Shown one piece after another: positions 49,955-62,029 of a stretch of DNA of 64,000 nt. Location of the stretch: contig CAIIXF020000009.1 in assembly GCA_903813345.2 (NCBI GenBank), positions 1,302,001 to 1,366,000 of the forward strand. The letters run 5' to 3'. This DNA is from Owenia fusiformis (lineage: Eukaryota; Annelida; Polychaeta; Sabellida; Oweniidae). The stretch's first letter is position 1. Each line of letters opens with the position of its first letter. The notes under the pieces were generated by a model, which saw only the letters and a list, made by a program, of their open reading frames with translations, made no database searches and was not told the origin of the DNA. The position numbers and the translations under genes are program-made.

Positions 49955-52900
49955 GTGAGTATAAGATAATTGTTCTTTTTGTTAAAGTAGGTTCTCTGGC
50001 AAGTAGCGACACAGCAAAAAACAAAACAATATTTTGAATTTTTTGAAAATTAGGCATTACCTCGATTCACCAAATATGGGAATATAATTTTACAAGGAAT
50101 AATAAGTATGAACTTTTATTGAGGTTTGATTCAAACTTTGGAAATTAAGGAGAGCTTAAGAATGTGACCTTAAATTATATATTTCATATCTTGTCTCGAA
50201 AGTAAGCAACTCATATTAACTTCATATTTGCTGACATTGACAGTTCAGTATACGGAAATTATTAGCATTCGGAAGGACGCTTTTAGAAACTATAAACCAC
50301 TTTGCATTTGATTACACGTGGTCCGGAAACCTAGAACAACCTTTTATTCGATATTTTAACTTCGATTAAAGTTGAAAGATACTATGCGGTTTGAAATAAA
50401 CATAGCAATAATATTATGTAACCAGTGTCAGCAAAGTGTAAAACTACAATGGATGGGTAAAATAATATCTCAATACAAATGTTGACTCAATAGTGCTTTA
50501 TCAGAGTGATATATCAGGTAACCTTTTTGATACAATATAAAACATGGTTCTTAGGTATTTGAGAGATCTTATTTATAAGAGGGTTGTCCCAGAAGTAATG
50601 CAGTATTTGCTCTAACTTTATCAATACTTGATATTTTTCCATGAAATTTTCAGTGAATGATCTTCTCATCTACATGTATAATTGTTACGTGTAGTTAAAT
50701 GTAACTTTGGTCAAATCGCAATCTAAACATTCGGACAAAATGGTCAAACTTACTCGATCGCTTAAACCACACAGAGTGTAACTGATTAACATATTCCACG
50801 CTTTAACTTTATGAAATACGTGGGGCGATCAACAAATAACGGAAGTATACCCCTCATCTCAGAAAATACATTATAATCGTCCAGTTATATCCCTAATGAT
50901 GATATTCATGAATTGAAAATTATGATATGATATGGCTAAAATAGAGGACCACCTCTTAGGTATGATACATACGAACACCAGACTTGTAATTCGACAAGGC
51001 TTAACAACCCCAAGTAATGGCCATAAATCAGCAACCATATAGCACAAGTGCCAGACTAATTAAAACCTGCTGCTGTTATCAGTGTAGCCCTGGGTTTGCT
51101 TGCGATAACTATATCATTAACACTATCATTCAGTGGCAATTCATTAATATCAATTAAAAATTAGCTCCAAATGTGTTTGTTTTCTAACTTTATAATAAAC
51201 CCGGGATAATAAACAATTATTTGTCGTCAACTTGACAACAAACAACTGGTCAATCCTTCTTATTTTATTATATTGTGTAATTTATTATGTTCGTATCATG
51301 TATTGAGGATATGTATACCTAAATACCAACAGTCAATCATGCTCGCGAGAATGGTTCTATTTCTGTTCTATTCAACGGTTTGAACGGTTTCCAAACTTTG
51401 TACTGACCATGCAATTTTGACTCACATCTATAATAGTTTGTGTGTTGTGATGTTTAACCCAACTTCAACTTACTAAAAACTTACTAAACCCCAACTAAAT
51501 AATCACAAGGCTGACTGGAATTTATGCATCAAACTCACATTTTAACAGTTATCAAAATGTTAAGGTTTGAAACACTTGTGCGTCTGATGGTCAATGTATT
51601 TTTCTATCTGATTTTTGTCATTGATTTTTCTGATCAGATCATTTTGATGAGAAATGAAAGTTTCATTAATATAAAAATTAAAAACCAACTTATTGAAATA
51701 CATGTAAATGAAAAATAAAAAATATTGGTTATATTTTAATATATAAAACATTTGATTTGGCTTAAGTATGTTTATATACATTATACAGAGGCGAAGTCAA
51801 CATTCAATCAGGGGTGGCATTTTAGAATATCCCGACAACTAGTGGGCAGAGCGATTTTATACATTTAAAGCTTTAATATTCCTCAAATTTATGCTATTCT
51901 TTGTTTCGTATGTGGTGGCTACTCCTATTTATTTAATTATAATTTTGTCACTAGTGGCTACTCATATATTTATTTAACCCTCAAACGGTTTCTGGGGTTT
52001 GAACATTCTTTGCAAAATCAGAAATACTTATTTAATCTACATAAAATTCCACCTAATTCTCAATGTATTCACTTCCTTTCAGATAAAACAAACCAGATGT
52101 AAATCACATGATAACTTTTTGTAGTACAAAGAACATCACGATCGCAAAAATTATATTCAAATAATATACTGTTATATATGAATGCTGTCAAGTGCTAAAA
52201 ATGCCCCCGTTCCTGTGTAATTAGGTTTACTCATATTTTCTTGCATCCAATAAATATCGTTGTGAATTTTGAAATTTAATATCATATAAAGGAGCCTGGG
52301 CTCAATGACCTACTGGGATAGATCTCAGTGAGAAGGGTCTCATTTCTCATATACCTGAAAGGGATTATATTTTTAATTGCTCCCCTCACTCTGTACTTTC
52401 ACTGACTTCGTAATTTATTGTTTTACTAATTCAATAACCTTGAATGACAATTATTGACCCAACGAGCAGTATACCTGGAATATCTTTTTAATTATTTTCC
52501 TCGCTCTGTCCTTTTACTGACTTTGTAATTTATTGTTTTACTCATTCTATGTCCCTGACATAGAATGAGTAACCTCATAGAATGTTAACCTCATTGAGCC
52601 GCATGAGGAAAGATCAGCTTTTGTTATGAAGATGATTAATTGTTTAATATTTTATTTGACTCACTAGATCCTACTGTAATTGTAGTCACTTTTCAGCCTA
52701 GGTTTTGTGGATGCAAGATGTATTATTTTTGCAACTATTTTTGGATTAAACTTCGAAATTATGCTATTTTTGAATTGGAGGATACCATCTCGCAATTACG
52801 ATTTCATGATTCAAGGCGAAATATTTATGTAAGTGGTCAGTCATGGTCATTGACCATGACATACCACACGCCTTCTGTTTGAGTCAGTTTACGCCCAACT

Positions 52901-55900
52901 TACTAAAAGATGAACATACTCTCACAAGTTCTCTTGATAGTAAAATAAAGTATATGAATAAAACAAAATATAAAATAGTCAGTTGGTTAATATAAAGGAT
53001 GTAAGACCTTTTATAACATTATTGATAAAACTATGAGGAATGAGTATTAAGTAAAAGACTTTATCATTCTTTACAAAATTAGATTTAATAATGCATTGGA
53101 CCGATGGCGTTTGGCATTGCTGAATTTTTCAGAGGTGATCAGGTTCATTATGCATGGACATGTTTTAAGTATTTGGGAGATAATATCTGTCGGTCCCCGT
53201 ACATTGCGAGACATAAATACATGTCAAGGAGTTAAAAATATGTATGGTTACAAGTAAATTATAAACTATCGCATGTATCGTTAAAAGTGATATGACTGAA
53301 TTTTGATAATATCGCTAGGCCAATAGTATCAAAGATACCTAATCATGATTTATATGAAGTCTGTTACAACAACAGGGTACACCTAAATTCATGTTAAATT
53401 CAATTTTGGTCAGTCATACATCTAAGTTTAATTTTATCATTGGCTTCACTCTTGTACATTAGTTAAGCCATCGAGACGACATTAAGGCCAATCACATATC
53501 AAAACATCAAATAAACTTCAAATGTCCACTGTGATGACACTTTCAGACCTATTGCGGGAACAAGAGTAAATTATGTTTTAAAAACCAGTAACGCGATCAA
53601 TGCCAATTCAGAATTGCCGAAATCGCTGTTCCCTCTTCAAAAGAGGAGACGCGAAAATCTTTCCTTATAAGGTCAAAATATTTCCCATGATGCAGTTCGC
53701 GGAGGAACAAATTTATACTTCCTTGTTTTCCCTCATAGGTTTAACATGGGGATTTTCACACCTATTTTTCAAACGATATCATGTATATTCGTTCATATCT
53801 CCGTACGAGGGTACAGAAAAAAATATTATAAACGATTGATCTCTTATTAATCTTAATATAACAGCTATTTTTTTCATTGTATTGATTCATAGCGTGGTAA
53901 AAACGATGATTGAAAAGTGAGAAAATATTCCGGAAGAGAAGGTCACATGATCAGTTGACTAGTCGCCATATTGGAAAAAATAATTCCATTCGACTTTCAA
54001 TACTTTCATGCCAATCTTACCGCACTACAAACTGCAACATCGATGCATCAACTGAATAAAAGTATTCATTTTCAAATTACATCATAGAGTTACGTTGAAA
54101 ACGTTTATTGATTAAACTCCGTATACTGACTATTAAAGCAATGACAAAGAAGAATACTTCCGATGTTGTCATTGTTTTATTTAGCGTGCGGGTGTAAAAA
54201 CAAAATTGCGTAATTAGTTTGATTTAGAACTTTCGGGTCACGCAAATAGCTACGCGAAATGCATAGTGAGAAAATATTGACCAATCAAATGTTGTCCTTT
54301 TTTAGTGCTTTTTCAGTACATATTTGCGAACGTTCTGATCAAAGAGCGAATCACGAAATGTAGAATTAACTTGTGGACCAGAGTGGATCAGTTACTATGA
54401 ATAATTGCAATAAGTAGAGCTATTAGTGTAATATACACTGATCACATTTCAACACGATTTAAAGATTTTTAAGATAAGAAGACTACCATGAAAATAGGGA
54501 CATACAGGCATTTTATTTATATACGTTTCGTATTAACTTAGTCTTGCTACAAGACGTTGGATCCTCGCTTATATATTTCACATAGGGAATGTGTCATTGG
54601 TCGCTCGCTTGTTTTGCGATCGTCTATTTGTACTTTTTTACTTTTATTCCAGACATCTCCAGTCTCAAAAGATAGGCAAAGTCAACGTTCGATCAACCCC
54701 GTAGGGGCCAGTGGAGAAACAGATCTTGCGGTCAAGGCGCAACTTATTGGTATGCTAATAGTTTCATTTTATTTGATGTTAGCAACGCATATAATGATTA
54801 ATCAACTCATCGAAATACGTATACACTTTACAAATACACATTGGTATTCCTAAATGATTTTAAGATAATCAGAGAGAACACTTTTTGAAAAGAACGATAA
54901 CATTATCATTACTGTATATTTGTACTGAATCAGTTTTTGAAGTTTTATCTCCTTGAAATTTTAACTTCGGTTATTTCCCATTTGGTCAATGCATACCATT
55001 GGTCTTACACATTTGAAAATAGCTGCCTAGCTGCAGTCTATAATAATTTTGTTCAACTCTGTTTAGGTGACTTCATCACAGTCCCAATTAGATGTTTGGA
55101 GTCTCCATCTGATGTGAACCGGGTACGAGACTTGCACAGTTCACAGGTGGAAAAGATCAGAAAATCAATTGAAGCTAGGCCAGATGCCAGCTTCACCATT
55201 ATGCTGGGGAACATCACATCATCTGTTCCCATAGACAAAGCAGCTGTGGAGGAAGGGCTGCACACGGTCGAAGTGATAGGAGGGAATCACACTTTGGCTG
55301 CCCTCAAAGAACTTCATTTGAAAGATGGGTGCAGTGATGAGTCAAAATTTAGCAAATGGTGCATTAAGGTATACTAAATTCTAAAAATAATAGAGTGAAA
55401 AATGTTAACATGTAAATATAACGTGTATTTTATTGATTTTATTCATATTTTAAATGTTAAAAGAGTATACTGGTCTTATAGCTGACATATGAGATTTAAT
55501 GTAATCCACAGGTGTACTGGGGCTTGTCAAATACGCAGATCTTAAAACTTGGGATGGATCACAACGAGGTGATGGGGACACATCTGAAGAAAACTTATCC
55601 CGATATGGTTAAGCTTTTCAGAAGGCAGCTAGTGAAGATATTGGATACGGATATAATACCAGACGTATTGCCAAAAGAAGTTAACACGTTATGGCGGAAT
55701 ACGTTATGCTCAATTCTACGGATAGAGGTAACACTATGATTATATAGCTACCGTAAACGACAATCTTAATTACAATAAAAGATTATGGTATCTAAGATGT
55801 TGCACTCATACTTATCTATTATTTTAATAACCAATAAAAATGCATTATGCAACCAATATTCAGTATTATATGTACAGGTAGTGTTTTATGTTATAATTTA

Positions 55901-58900
55901 CAATTGGATGTTGTATTTTAAGGACAAACAGAAGCTCGCAAGTAGTTACCAAAACTACACGCGAATTGCCGAGCTACCCAATGACAAATGGAACGCTGTC
56001 AATACGTTTATGAACAAATGGGAGAGGGGGGAAATTAAATCACAACCATCTGGCCAAATGAAGCAGACATCAATGATAAATGTAACAAAGGACTGCTGGC
56101 AACACGTTGTTAAGACCAACAATGGTGAAATGACATACAAAGAATTCCTTGCTGTCAAGAAACCGGGCCAGAAAAAAAGGTTGGTGTAAGTAGTCTCATC
56201 AGAATGCAATAATCTAGATATATGGTGATTTTAACCTTGCCAGAGGATATAAGTATAAATCAAACATTTCGTATACTGTATTTATAAGTCCCCTTCGTGT
56301 ATCTAGCCGCGGATTGTAAGCGCAAAGCACAATTTGTATCAAGTTCATCGATGTATCCATGTACAAGGTGGTCAGAAAATGGAAACCCTGCATTTTCCTT
56401 ATATCTTTGTCACTTTAAGGTTTTACTTCCTGATATATCACACATTTGTGTATCATTCAATTTCCTACCACCCTACAATATTTCATGACCATCAGACTGA
56501 TAGTCACAATTTTACAGCACTTTGAATAGCATGCTTCAGATTTGGCCATTGTAGCGCTGTAGGCAAAACAGCACAGTTGTCAATGATCCGAATGGCCTGA
56601 ATGACACAAATGATCTCACTTTTGAGGTTTGCAATTGTCCTGAGGTCATTCTCATAATTATACTCTATCTCTGTCATATCCCAACAGGAAGGGACAATTT
56701 AGACGATGAATACAGGTTTCCCCACAGCGCAAAAGTGGCTACTGGGCATGTTCTTTAAAGTACTGTAAAGTACTGTAACATTGTGACTATCAATCTGATG
56801 GTCATGAAATAAAGTAGGCTGGTAGAAAATGAAATGATGTACAAATGTGTAAAACATCAGGGAGTTATTTTTCAAAATGACAAAGATATGAGGAAAATGG
56901 TATTAGGGTTTCCATTTTTTTTGACCACCCTGTATTTCAGATCAAATGCTTCTTTAGCGGCACAGTATAGGATGGAAGAAGGCCTGGATGACAGTCGCGA
57001 GTGTATTGATAATGGCAGACAACTGGTAAATGTTATCAAGTATCCTAGCATACCATAGTGACAATTCACAACCGGACAAATTATGCTGGACTTTTCAATT
57101 TTTTTTACTGAAACGTCCTGTTTTTATTCTTATTAATTTAAAGATGCACACAAACACGAAATAGTACTATTGGATCGGTTGTTCGCATGTTGAAATTTAG
57201 GTTTACTTCCGAGGTCTGATATAACGGTTCTCCATTAATATTGAATTAGTTCTTGTAAAAATCGCATCGAACACTCTACCTTTACTTCTTGTGCATTTTA
57301 TGTTTAGGACAGTGTTATTATTTTAAAACAGACAAATGTAATTGGAAAGTTTAATCATGGACTTTCTGTACCGGTATGTCCATGGTTCAACAAGATAAAT
57401 TGTATTTCCTTTTATGTTGATAAGCACAGCTCGGTACATAGACCTTCACAATTGTAAAATGCATATATTTCAGAGCGACTACGTCAATCAATCAATCGGG
57501 AAGGGTGCCACAGATAAACAGGTGCATGATATTCAGTCTGAGCTAAAGAAGAAAGAAGCTACCGTCAGAAAGGTAAGCATTGCATGGTAAGGTACATATT
57601 CTTGAAATCCTTTTAAAAGATAGGAGAGGAAAACTAACTCTTAAACCTATACATGTTGTGAGAACAGTGTTTACTTGCATTAATATATACTGTATTGTTA
57701 ACAAGGCTAACGCTATATGCAATTTATTAGGATAAACATTATATTTACAGTAATATGCAAGTTCATCTCTCTGGTTTATATACATCGAAACACGCTTATT
57801 CTTTACTTCAGATTATATGTTTCATTTCATCGAGACTTTCGACTTTTATCTCCTAGTCTTTTTCAAGATTCTAAAAATATAATACATTTACATATTTTAC
57901 AGTTAGAGGAACAGGTAGATGCAGCATTAGCAAGGGCGCGTACTGCAGAAAATCTAGCCAGTGAGATGGAACTCAAGATGAACAAAGTCAAAGACAAGTA
58001 TGAAAGGGTATGGTTAACCATTATTTTACGAAAACGTAAGGATTCATGCAAGAATGTGTGCATGTTTGATCCTCAGGGGTCGATACCATGTCGATGGCTA
58101 AACATTAAATTTCCAATTTATTAATTTGTTAGATACGTCTATTTAACTATGGTTTCAAAACTGTGGTACAGTATATAGAATCAATCATACAAAATAAATA
58201 ATCTAAAATGAGTAGATAAAAGTTAATATTTCTTAATGCATTCTCTCTTAAATTGATGCTTTCTAAAAATTTACCATGACAATTATCAACATATCTTGTT
58301 TTGTCATGTTCTGCCCTCAAACGTGTACATTGACATGTTCATTATTTACAGCAAATTGATGAACTAAAAAGCCATCATACCGCAAAGGAGGCAGAATTGC
58401 GTAGGAAGCTGAAGGAAAAGTGTGAAAGTATGGAGAAGGAAGCTATACGCTATGCACAAACCGTGGCCTTGTTAGAGCAGAAGCTGCGACAGGTAATTGC
58501 CTTTTACTTCCTATGTCATTTTTTGATCAAGTAAGGGCCAACTAGATGTTATGAAATATATCTTCTGGGACGAGGGGTAATTGTAGTATTTTCCCAAAAG
58601 GCAAACGCGGAACTAATTCGTATGCCATGGGATTTTCGTTCAGATTGTTCTATACCTGACTGTATCAGGTATGATAACAAGAGAATAAATAAAAGTAAAA
58701 TATCTACTCCACAATCCCCCTACCTCCTGTTTGCCTGGACTTTTTGGTCTCAAGTAGTACTGCTGAACTTCTGATCATTAGCTTTTAATATATCTCATAC
58801 AATTTACTGTTAGGTATACCTTGTTCCAAGTCTTCTCAAAGCAAGGTGGCCAGTAGGTCAGTTTAGTAAGTTGCTTTCTTGTTTGCAAATACTTTGTATG

Positions 58901-61523
58901 ATAATCGTAATAATTTAATCCTAAAGTTCCACCCATCAAACAGCCCTCCACAGCAATTGTCATTATCATTTATGATACTTGATTCTTGAAGTACTGAACA
59001 ATATTATGAATTTAAATCAATATGACACTTGATGGGCCATTTGCTATAGCATGTTCAAGGTTCAAAGTTCAACATGACAATCAACTCTTGTAATAGCTTT
59101 GCTCATCTAAGTAGTTTGTTTGGGTAGGGGTGGAAGTAGGAGTGATTTTGTAAATAACTACAATCTCGAAATGTTACGTGATGTTGATAAGTTCTGTTTT
59201 GACCCAAACGGAAGATTGATTTTTGTACTTTATTAGCTACATATAATTATATTAGTTGCATAGATAGAGGTTATTGAAGTTACTGTGTAAATATCATACT
59301 TTAAAAGTGTCATTTGCAAATTAGTTTAAAAATACATTCTGATGACCCGTTTTATTCACTGTATATAAATGGAATTGTTATTCTTGATCAATAACCCAAT
59401 ACACATCATTTCTTAGGTATAACATGTACACGTGTCTCCTGGCCTATGACATTAATTTATCATTTTTAACTTCCAGATGAGAGAAAATACAACCACCCCC
59501 ATCGAAGATACTCTTACAGTCACTTCTATTCCAGAGGATGATGATGCCCTATCTGTAGAAATACCTTACGGTAATAATCGAATCACTTTTCTGATATTCC
59601 CCAAAATATTTGTCAATGAAACATGTGACGACAAAAAAGACAATGGGTGTTATGAAGCATGCACAAGCCAATGGTTAGTCATTTGGTCACGCAGCTTCGA
59701 ATAACTAGACTGGTGATATATCTGATTCATAAAACACATGCAAATATATACTTTGTGCTGATAATGTAGTCTCAGGGAGAATTGTGTAAAATATATCAAC
59801 ATTTCAATCACAATAATACTGTACCCAGGAGCAGCAAACCTGCAATTGAATACGTAACAGGTTTATATGATACGGTAACTTAACATTCAAGAGTAGAGTA
59901 ATTGATGCTTTATTATGCTTTATTTACTAACTGCATCAATTGTGCATGCCTATTACATGTGATAATAACAATAACAATACAAATCATATTTTACAGAGTC
60001 CCATAGGAAACTAGGCCAAACTAAGAGAAACGTCCCTGGAGAGATATATGGGACATGTACGTGAGTTTTATTCGTTCATTCAGAACAACGAATGTCTTTG
60101 AATCATAATTCTTTAATTTAATATTTTCAAAAATGATGATATTATACTAACTAGTATTTCGATGAGTTGTGTGGGGATTTTTCTTGGTTAGCTCCGCGGA
60201 AAATGTCACATTGATTTATTATTATTAATTTTTTGTTACAAGGTGCGCCAGAAGATGCTAAGAGGAGGCGAACAGAAAAAATTGACAAACAGGTGAGTGA
60301 ATTTACGTTTTAAAAGAAGAACTTAAGGTCTAAATATGTATTCTGAAAACCCTCTAGCGTTGGAAAACGTTCACGCAAATTCGTTTTTCTCAATTTAAAA
60401 TCAGTATATAATAAGAATACTTGACTAAGCAAGCCGCATAATAATTTAGCTTATTTCGTATATTACAGCTATATTAACAAAATATGAATGTCCGGTAAAT
60501 AGTGTAGCTGTTTTTATGTGTGCTCATTCATATGTGATATGGTAAGCCTTATTTCACATATGTAAAATGAACAATCATAAAATGCAATTTCATTTATTTA
60601 TAGGCTACAAACAGCAGCGCGGAGCCACAGAGGAAAAGATACAGAGATGTATGTCCATATTTAGTTTACTCTGTTAATTTCCTTCAATTAATGATGATTA
60701 ATGTTAAGATTTACACCAACAAATTATGTAGAATGATGAAAATGTATATAATGATCCTTGATATAAATAACAGAACACAAAATAATCTTGATGTTGTATA
60801 TTGATTAAAGGTTAAATCTGAAATCATTAAGGATTAATTTCAAGGTTAAAATCGCATTAACTATAACACTTTTAATGGAATATTTGAAAACACTTTCGAA
60901 CGCGTGAAATCGCGTCCATAATTTAAGACTAGTCTACTAGAGATTGAAATATGCTGCGATCTATATAACTTTTAAAAATGATATTTTTTATAATAACTTA
61001 AGTTCATTAACTTAATAGTAAAATGTTTTATTATCGATGTTTCCCTAATCATCCAACTAGCTTTATCAAGATTACATTTAAAGTGGAAGTACAAAGTTAT
61101 ATTATTTATGACGTAATAAATAATAAAACATTTTACTCTGAAATTGATGAACTTAAGTTAATATTTATATATCACCAGAGTGATAAATCTACACAGAAAA
61201 TATATTTTTTATATTTATAGGTCATCTGTGCTAGGTGGCAGAGCGAAGTCTTTCTTGGAGTAAAGGAACGTGATACAGTATTTTATTGCAAGCAGGCACT
61301 TTCAACTATCAGTGATTTTAACAGTCTTATGAGGATAACAAACAAAATGAGAGTAATTAATAGAGGGGATTACGCCAAGATTGGTGAGGAAATACCCGAT
61401 AATCATTATTTTGTCGTACAAGATAGATACCTCGATGCTCCAAAGAACAACTTGGTTATTCTTTTAAAAGAAAGTGAAGAACAAGTGTTATCATACCTCT
61501 CGTCTCTTGTAGCACAATTTTAA
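48911..61523 (+). CDS. ParB-like nuclease-fold protein with coiled-coil tail, sixteen exons
   Basis: Exons: 48911-49081, 49540-49702, 49881-49954, 54653-54749, 55067-55368, 55512-55727, 55923-56185, 56941-57025, 57474-57572, 57903-58007, 58352-58492, 59477-59570, 59997-60056, 60243-60292, 60604-60648 and 61221-61523. They total 2268 nt (755 aa) with all phases consistent. Residues ~170-254 look like a ParB/sulfiredoxin-fold N-terminal domain: DFITVPIRCLES, a helix with SQVEKIRKSIE, and the hallmark VIGGNHTLAALKEL (GNH at 241-243). In bacteria this fold binds or cuts DNA and nucleotides. Residues ~475-572 are heptad-like coiled coil. The last exon (101 codons) is an unrecognised domain. AATAAA lies at 61558-61563. 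Its role with the neighbouring transposase-like gene is inferred from layout only. Confidence 0.8.
49955..54652. other. 4.7-kb intron 3 of the ParB-like gene
   Basis: It holds a dispersed repeat copy at 52720-52995 and a perfect hairpin at 52530-52572 (TTACTCATTCTATG and complement). A possible isolated mariner-like end, GGGTTGTCCCAGAAGTAATG, lies near 50581. No further exon is recognised; short open frames lack motifs. Confidence 0.5.
52720..52995 (+). repeat. Dispersed repeat, copy B (inverted relative to copy A)
   Basis: It matches the reverse complement of 42440-42710, including AAGGCGAAATATTTATGTAA and ATACCACACGCCTTCTGTTT. It lies in intron 3 of the ParB-like gene. Confidence 0.8.
54653..54749 (+). 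CDS. ParB-like gene exon 4: Ser-rich linker
   Basis: TSPVSKDRQSQRSINPVGAS then GETDLAVKAQLIG, phase 0 to 1. Acceptor TTTATTCCAG, donor TTG|GTATGC. Confidence 0.75.
55067..55368 (+). CDS. ParB-like gene exon 5: ParB-fold core
   Basis: This exon carries the whole recognisable fold: the first strand FITVPIRCLES, helix QVEKIRKSIEARP, and strand-turn-helix TVEVIGGNHTLAALKELHLK. G-N-H replaces the bacterial G-x-R/G-H-R at the active loop. Phase 1 to 0. Confidence 0.85.
55512..56185 (+). CDS. ParB-like gene exons 6-7: helical extension
   Basis: Exon 6 (55512-55727) reads VYWGLSNTQILKLGMDHNEV onward. Exon 7 (55923-56185) reads AELPNDKWNAVNTFMNKWER, a tryptophan-containing helical region similar in style to the region after ParB cores. 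Exon 7 ends at GGT|GTAAGT in phase 2. Confidence 0.78.
56364..56932. mobile_element. 569-bp MITE with ~170-bp inverted ends
   Basis: The left end, CAAGGTGGTCAGAAAATGGA, and the inverted right end (complement CAGGGTGGTC...) are flanked by TA at 56362-56363 and 56933-56934. The arms continue through CATATCTTTGTCA and CATGACCATCAGA..GATAGTCACAA. It ends eight bases before exon 8. It is Tc1/mariner-like in target choice and has no transposase. Confidence 0.88.
56941..58492 (+). CDS. ParB-like gene exons 8-11: coiled coil
   Basis: Exons 56941-57025, 57474-57572, 57903-58007 and 58352-58492 encode Lys/Glu/Ala-rich helices. Examples are HDIQSELKKKEATVRK, LEEQVDAALARARTAENLAS and KEAELRRKLKEKCESMEKEA. 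This probably mediates oligomerisation. Exons 9-11 are phase 0 with clean AG/GT boundaries. Confidence 0.78.
59477..60648 (+). CDS. ParB-like gene exons 12-15: acidic then basic linker
   Basis: Exons 59477-59570, 59997-60056, 60243-60292 and 60604-60648. Exon 12 is acidic (IPEDDDALSVEIPYG); exons 13-15 are basic (HRKLGQTKRNVPGE, EDAKRRRTEKIDKQ, EPQRKRYRD), suggesting a nuclear signal. Exon 13 must end at ACAT|GTACGT (60056). The nearby ACGTGAG donor would put a stop in exon 14. Confidence 0.65.
61221..61523 (+). CDS. ParB-like gene exon 16: C-terminal domain
   Basis: It has 100 codons plus TAA. It opens VICARWQSEVFLGVKERDTV and includes MRVINRGDYAKIGEEIPDNH. Compact mixed alpha/beta composition; no family recognised. 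Confidence 0.75.
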   Translation, partial: VICARWQSEVFLGVKERDTVFYCKQALSTISDFNSLMRITNKMRVINRGDYAKIGEEIPDNHYFVVQDRYLDAPKNNLVILLKESEEQVLSYLSSLVAQF

Positions 61524-61557
61524 TGTCTTTGAACCTCTCGCCAAATTTTAAATCACA

Positions 61558-61563
61558 AATAAA
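61558..61563 (+). terminator. Polyadenylation signal of the ParB-like gene
   Basis: AATAAA lies 35 nt after the stop codon, well placed for a 3' end. Confidence 0.6.
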
Positions 61564-61799
61564 ATATTTGGCACCCTCTCACAATCAAAAATCTATGACT
61601 TAATAAAAATCTTTGCCCAAAATTACTCACATAGTAGCAATGATGCGCCTAAACGGCCTAATGAAACAGTTACTTTACAATGTTCTTACCAGATAAACGG
61701 TGAACTCGAAATAATTTACTCTTGATTTATGTAGTCATTTTTATAATACTTAATTTTTACATTTTAAATACATTGTCTGAATTGATGTTTTCTGTAATT

Positions 61800-61945
61800 T
61801 TTGGCGAGGTACTTGCCTCGCCTGCCTCTTGCCTGGCTACATGCCAGTGTATATTTGGTGAGGTAGTTGCCTCGCTTGCCTTATGCCTGACTATATCCCA
61901 ATGTATATTTGGTGAGCTAGTTGCCTAATGTCTGGCCATACCCAA
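61800..61945. repeat. ~58-bp tandem repeat, three copies
   Basis: TTGGTGAGGTAGTTGCCTCG and neighbours recur three times between the ParB-like gene and the right inverted repeat. Confidence 0.75.
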
Positions 61946-62029
61946 GAAAATATGTATTTGAAAATGGTTTATAAACAATTTGTAAATTCCAAGACATTTA
62001 TAAACAGACGGTTTTGCTGTTTAACATAG

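Noticed and set aside
60057-60064. ACGTGAG donor for exon 13
   Set aside because: It would shift phase and place a stop five codons into exon 14; the GTACGT donor four bases earlier keeps the frame.
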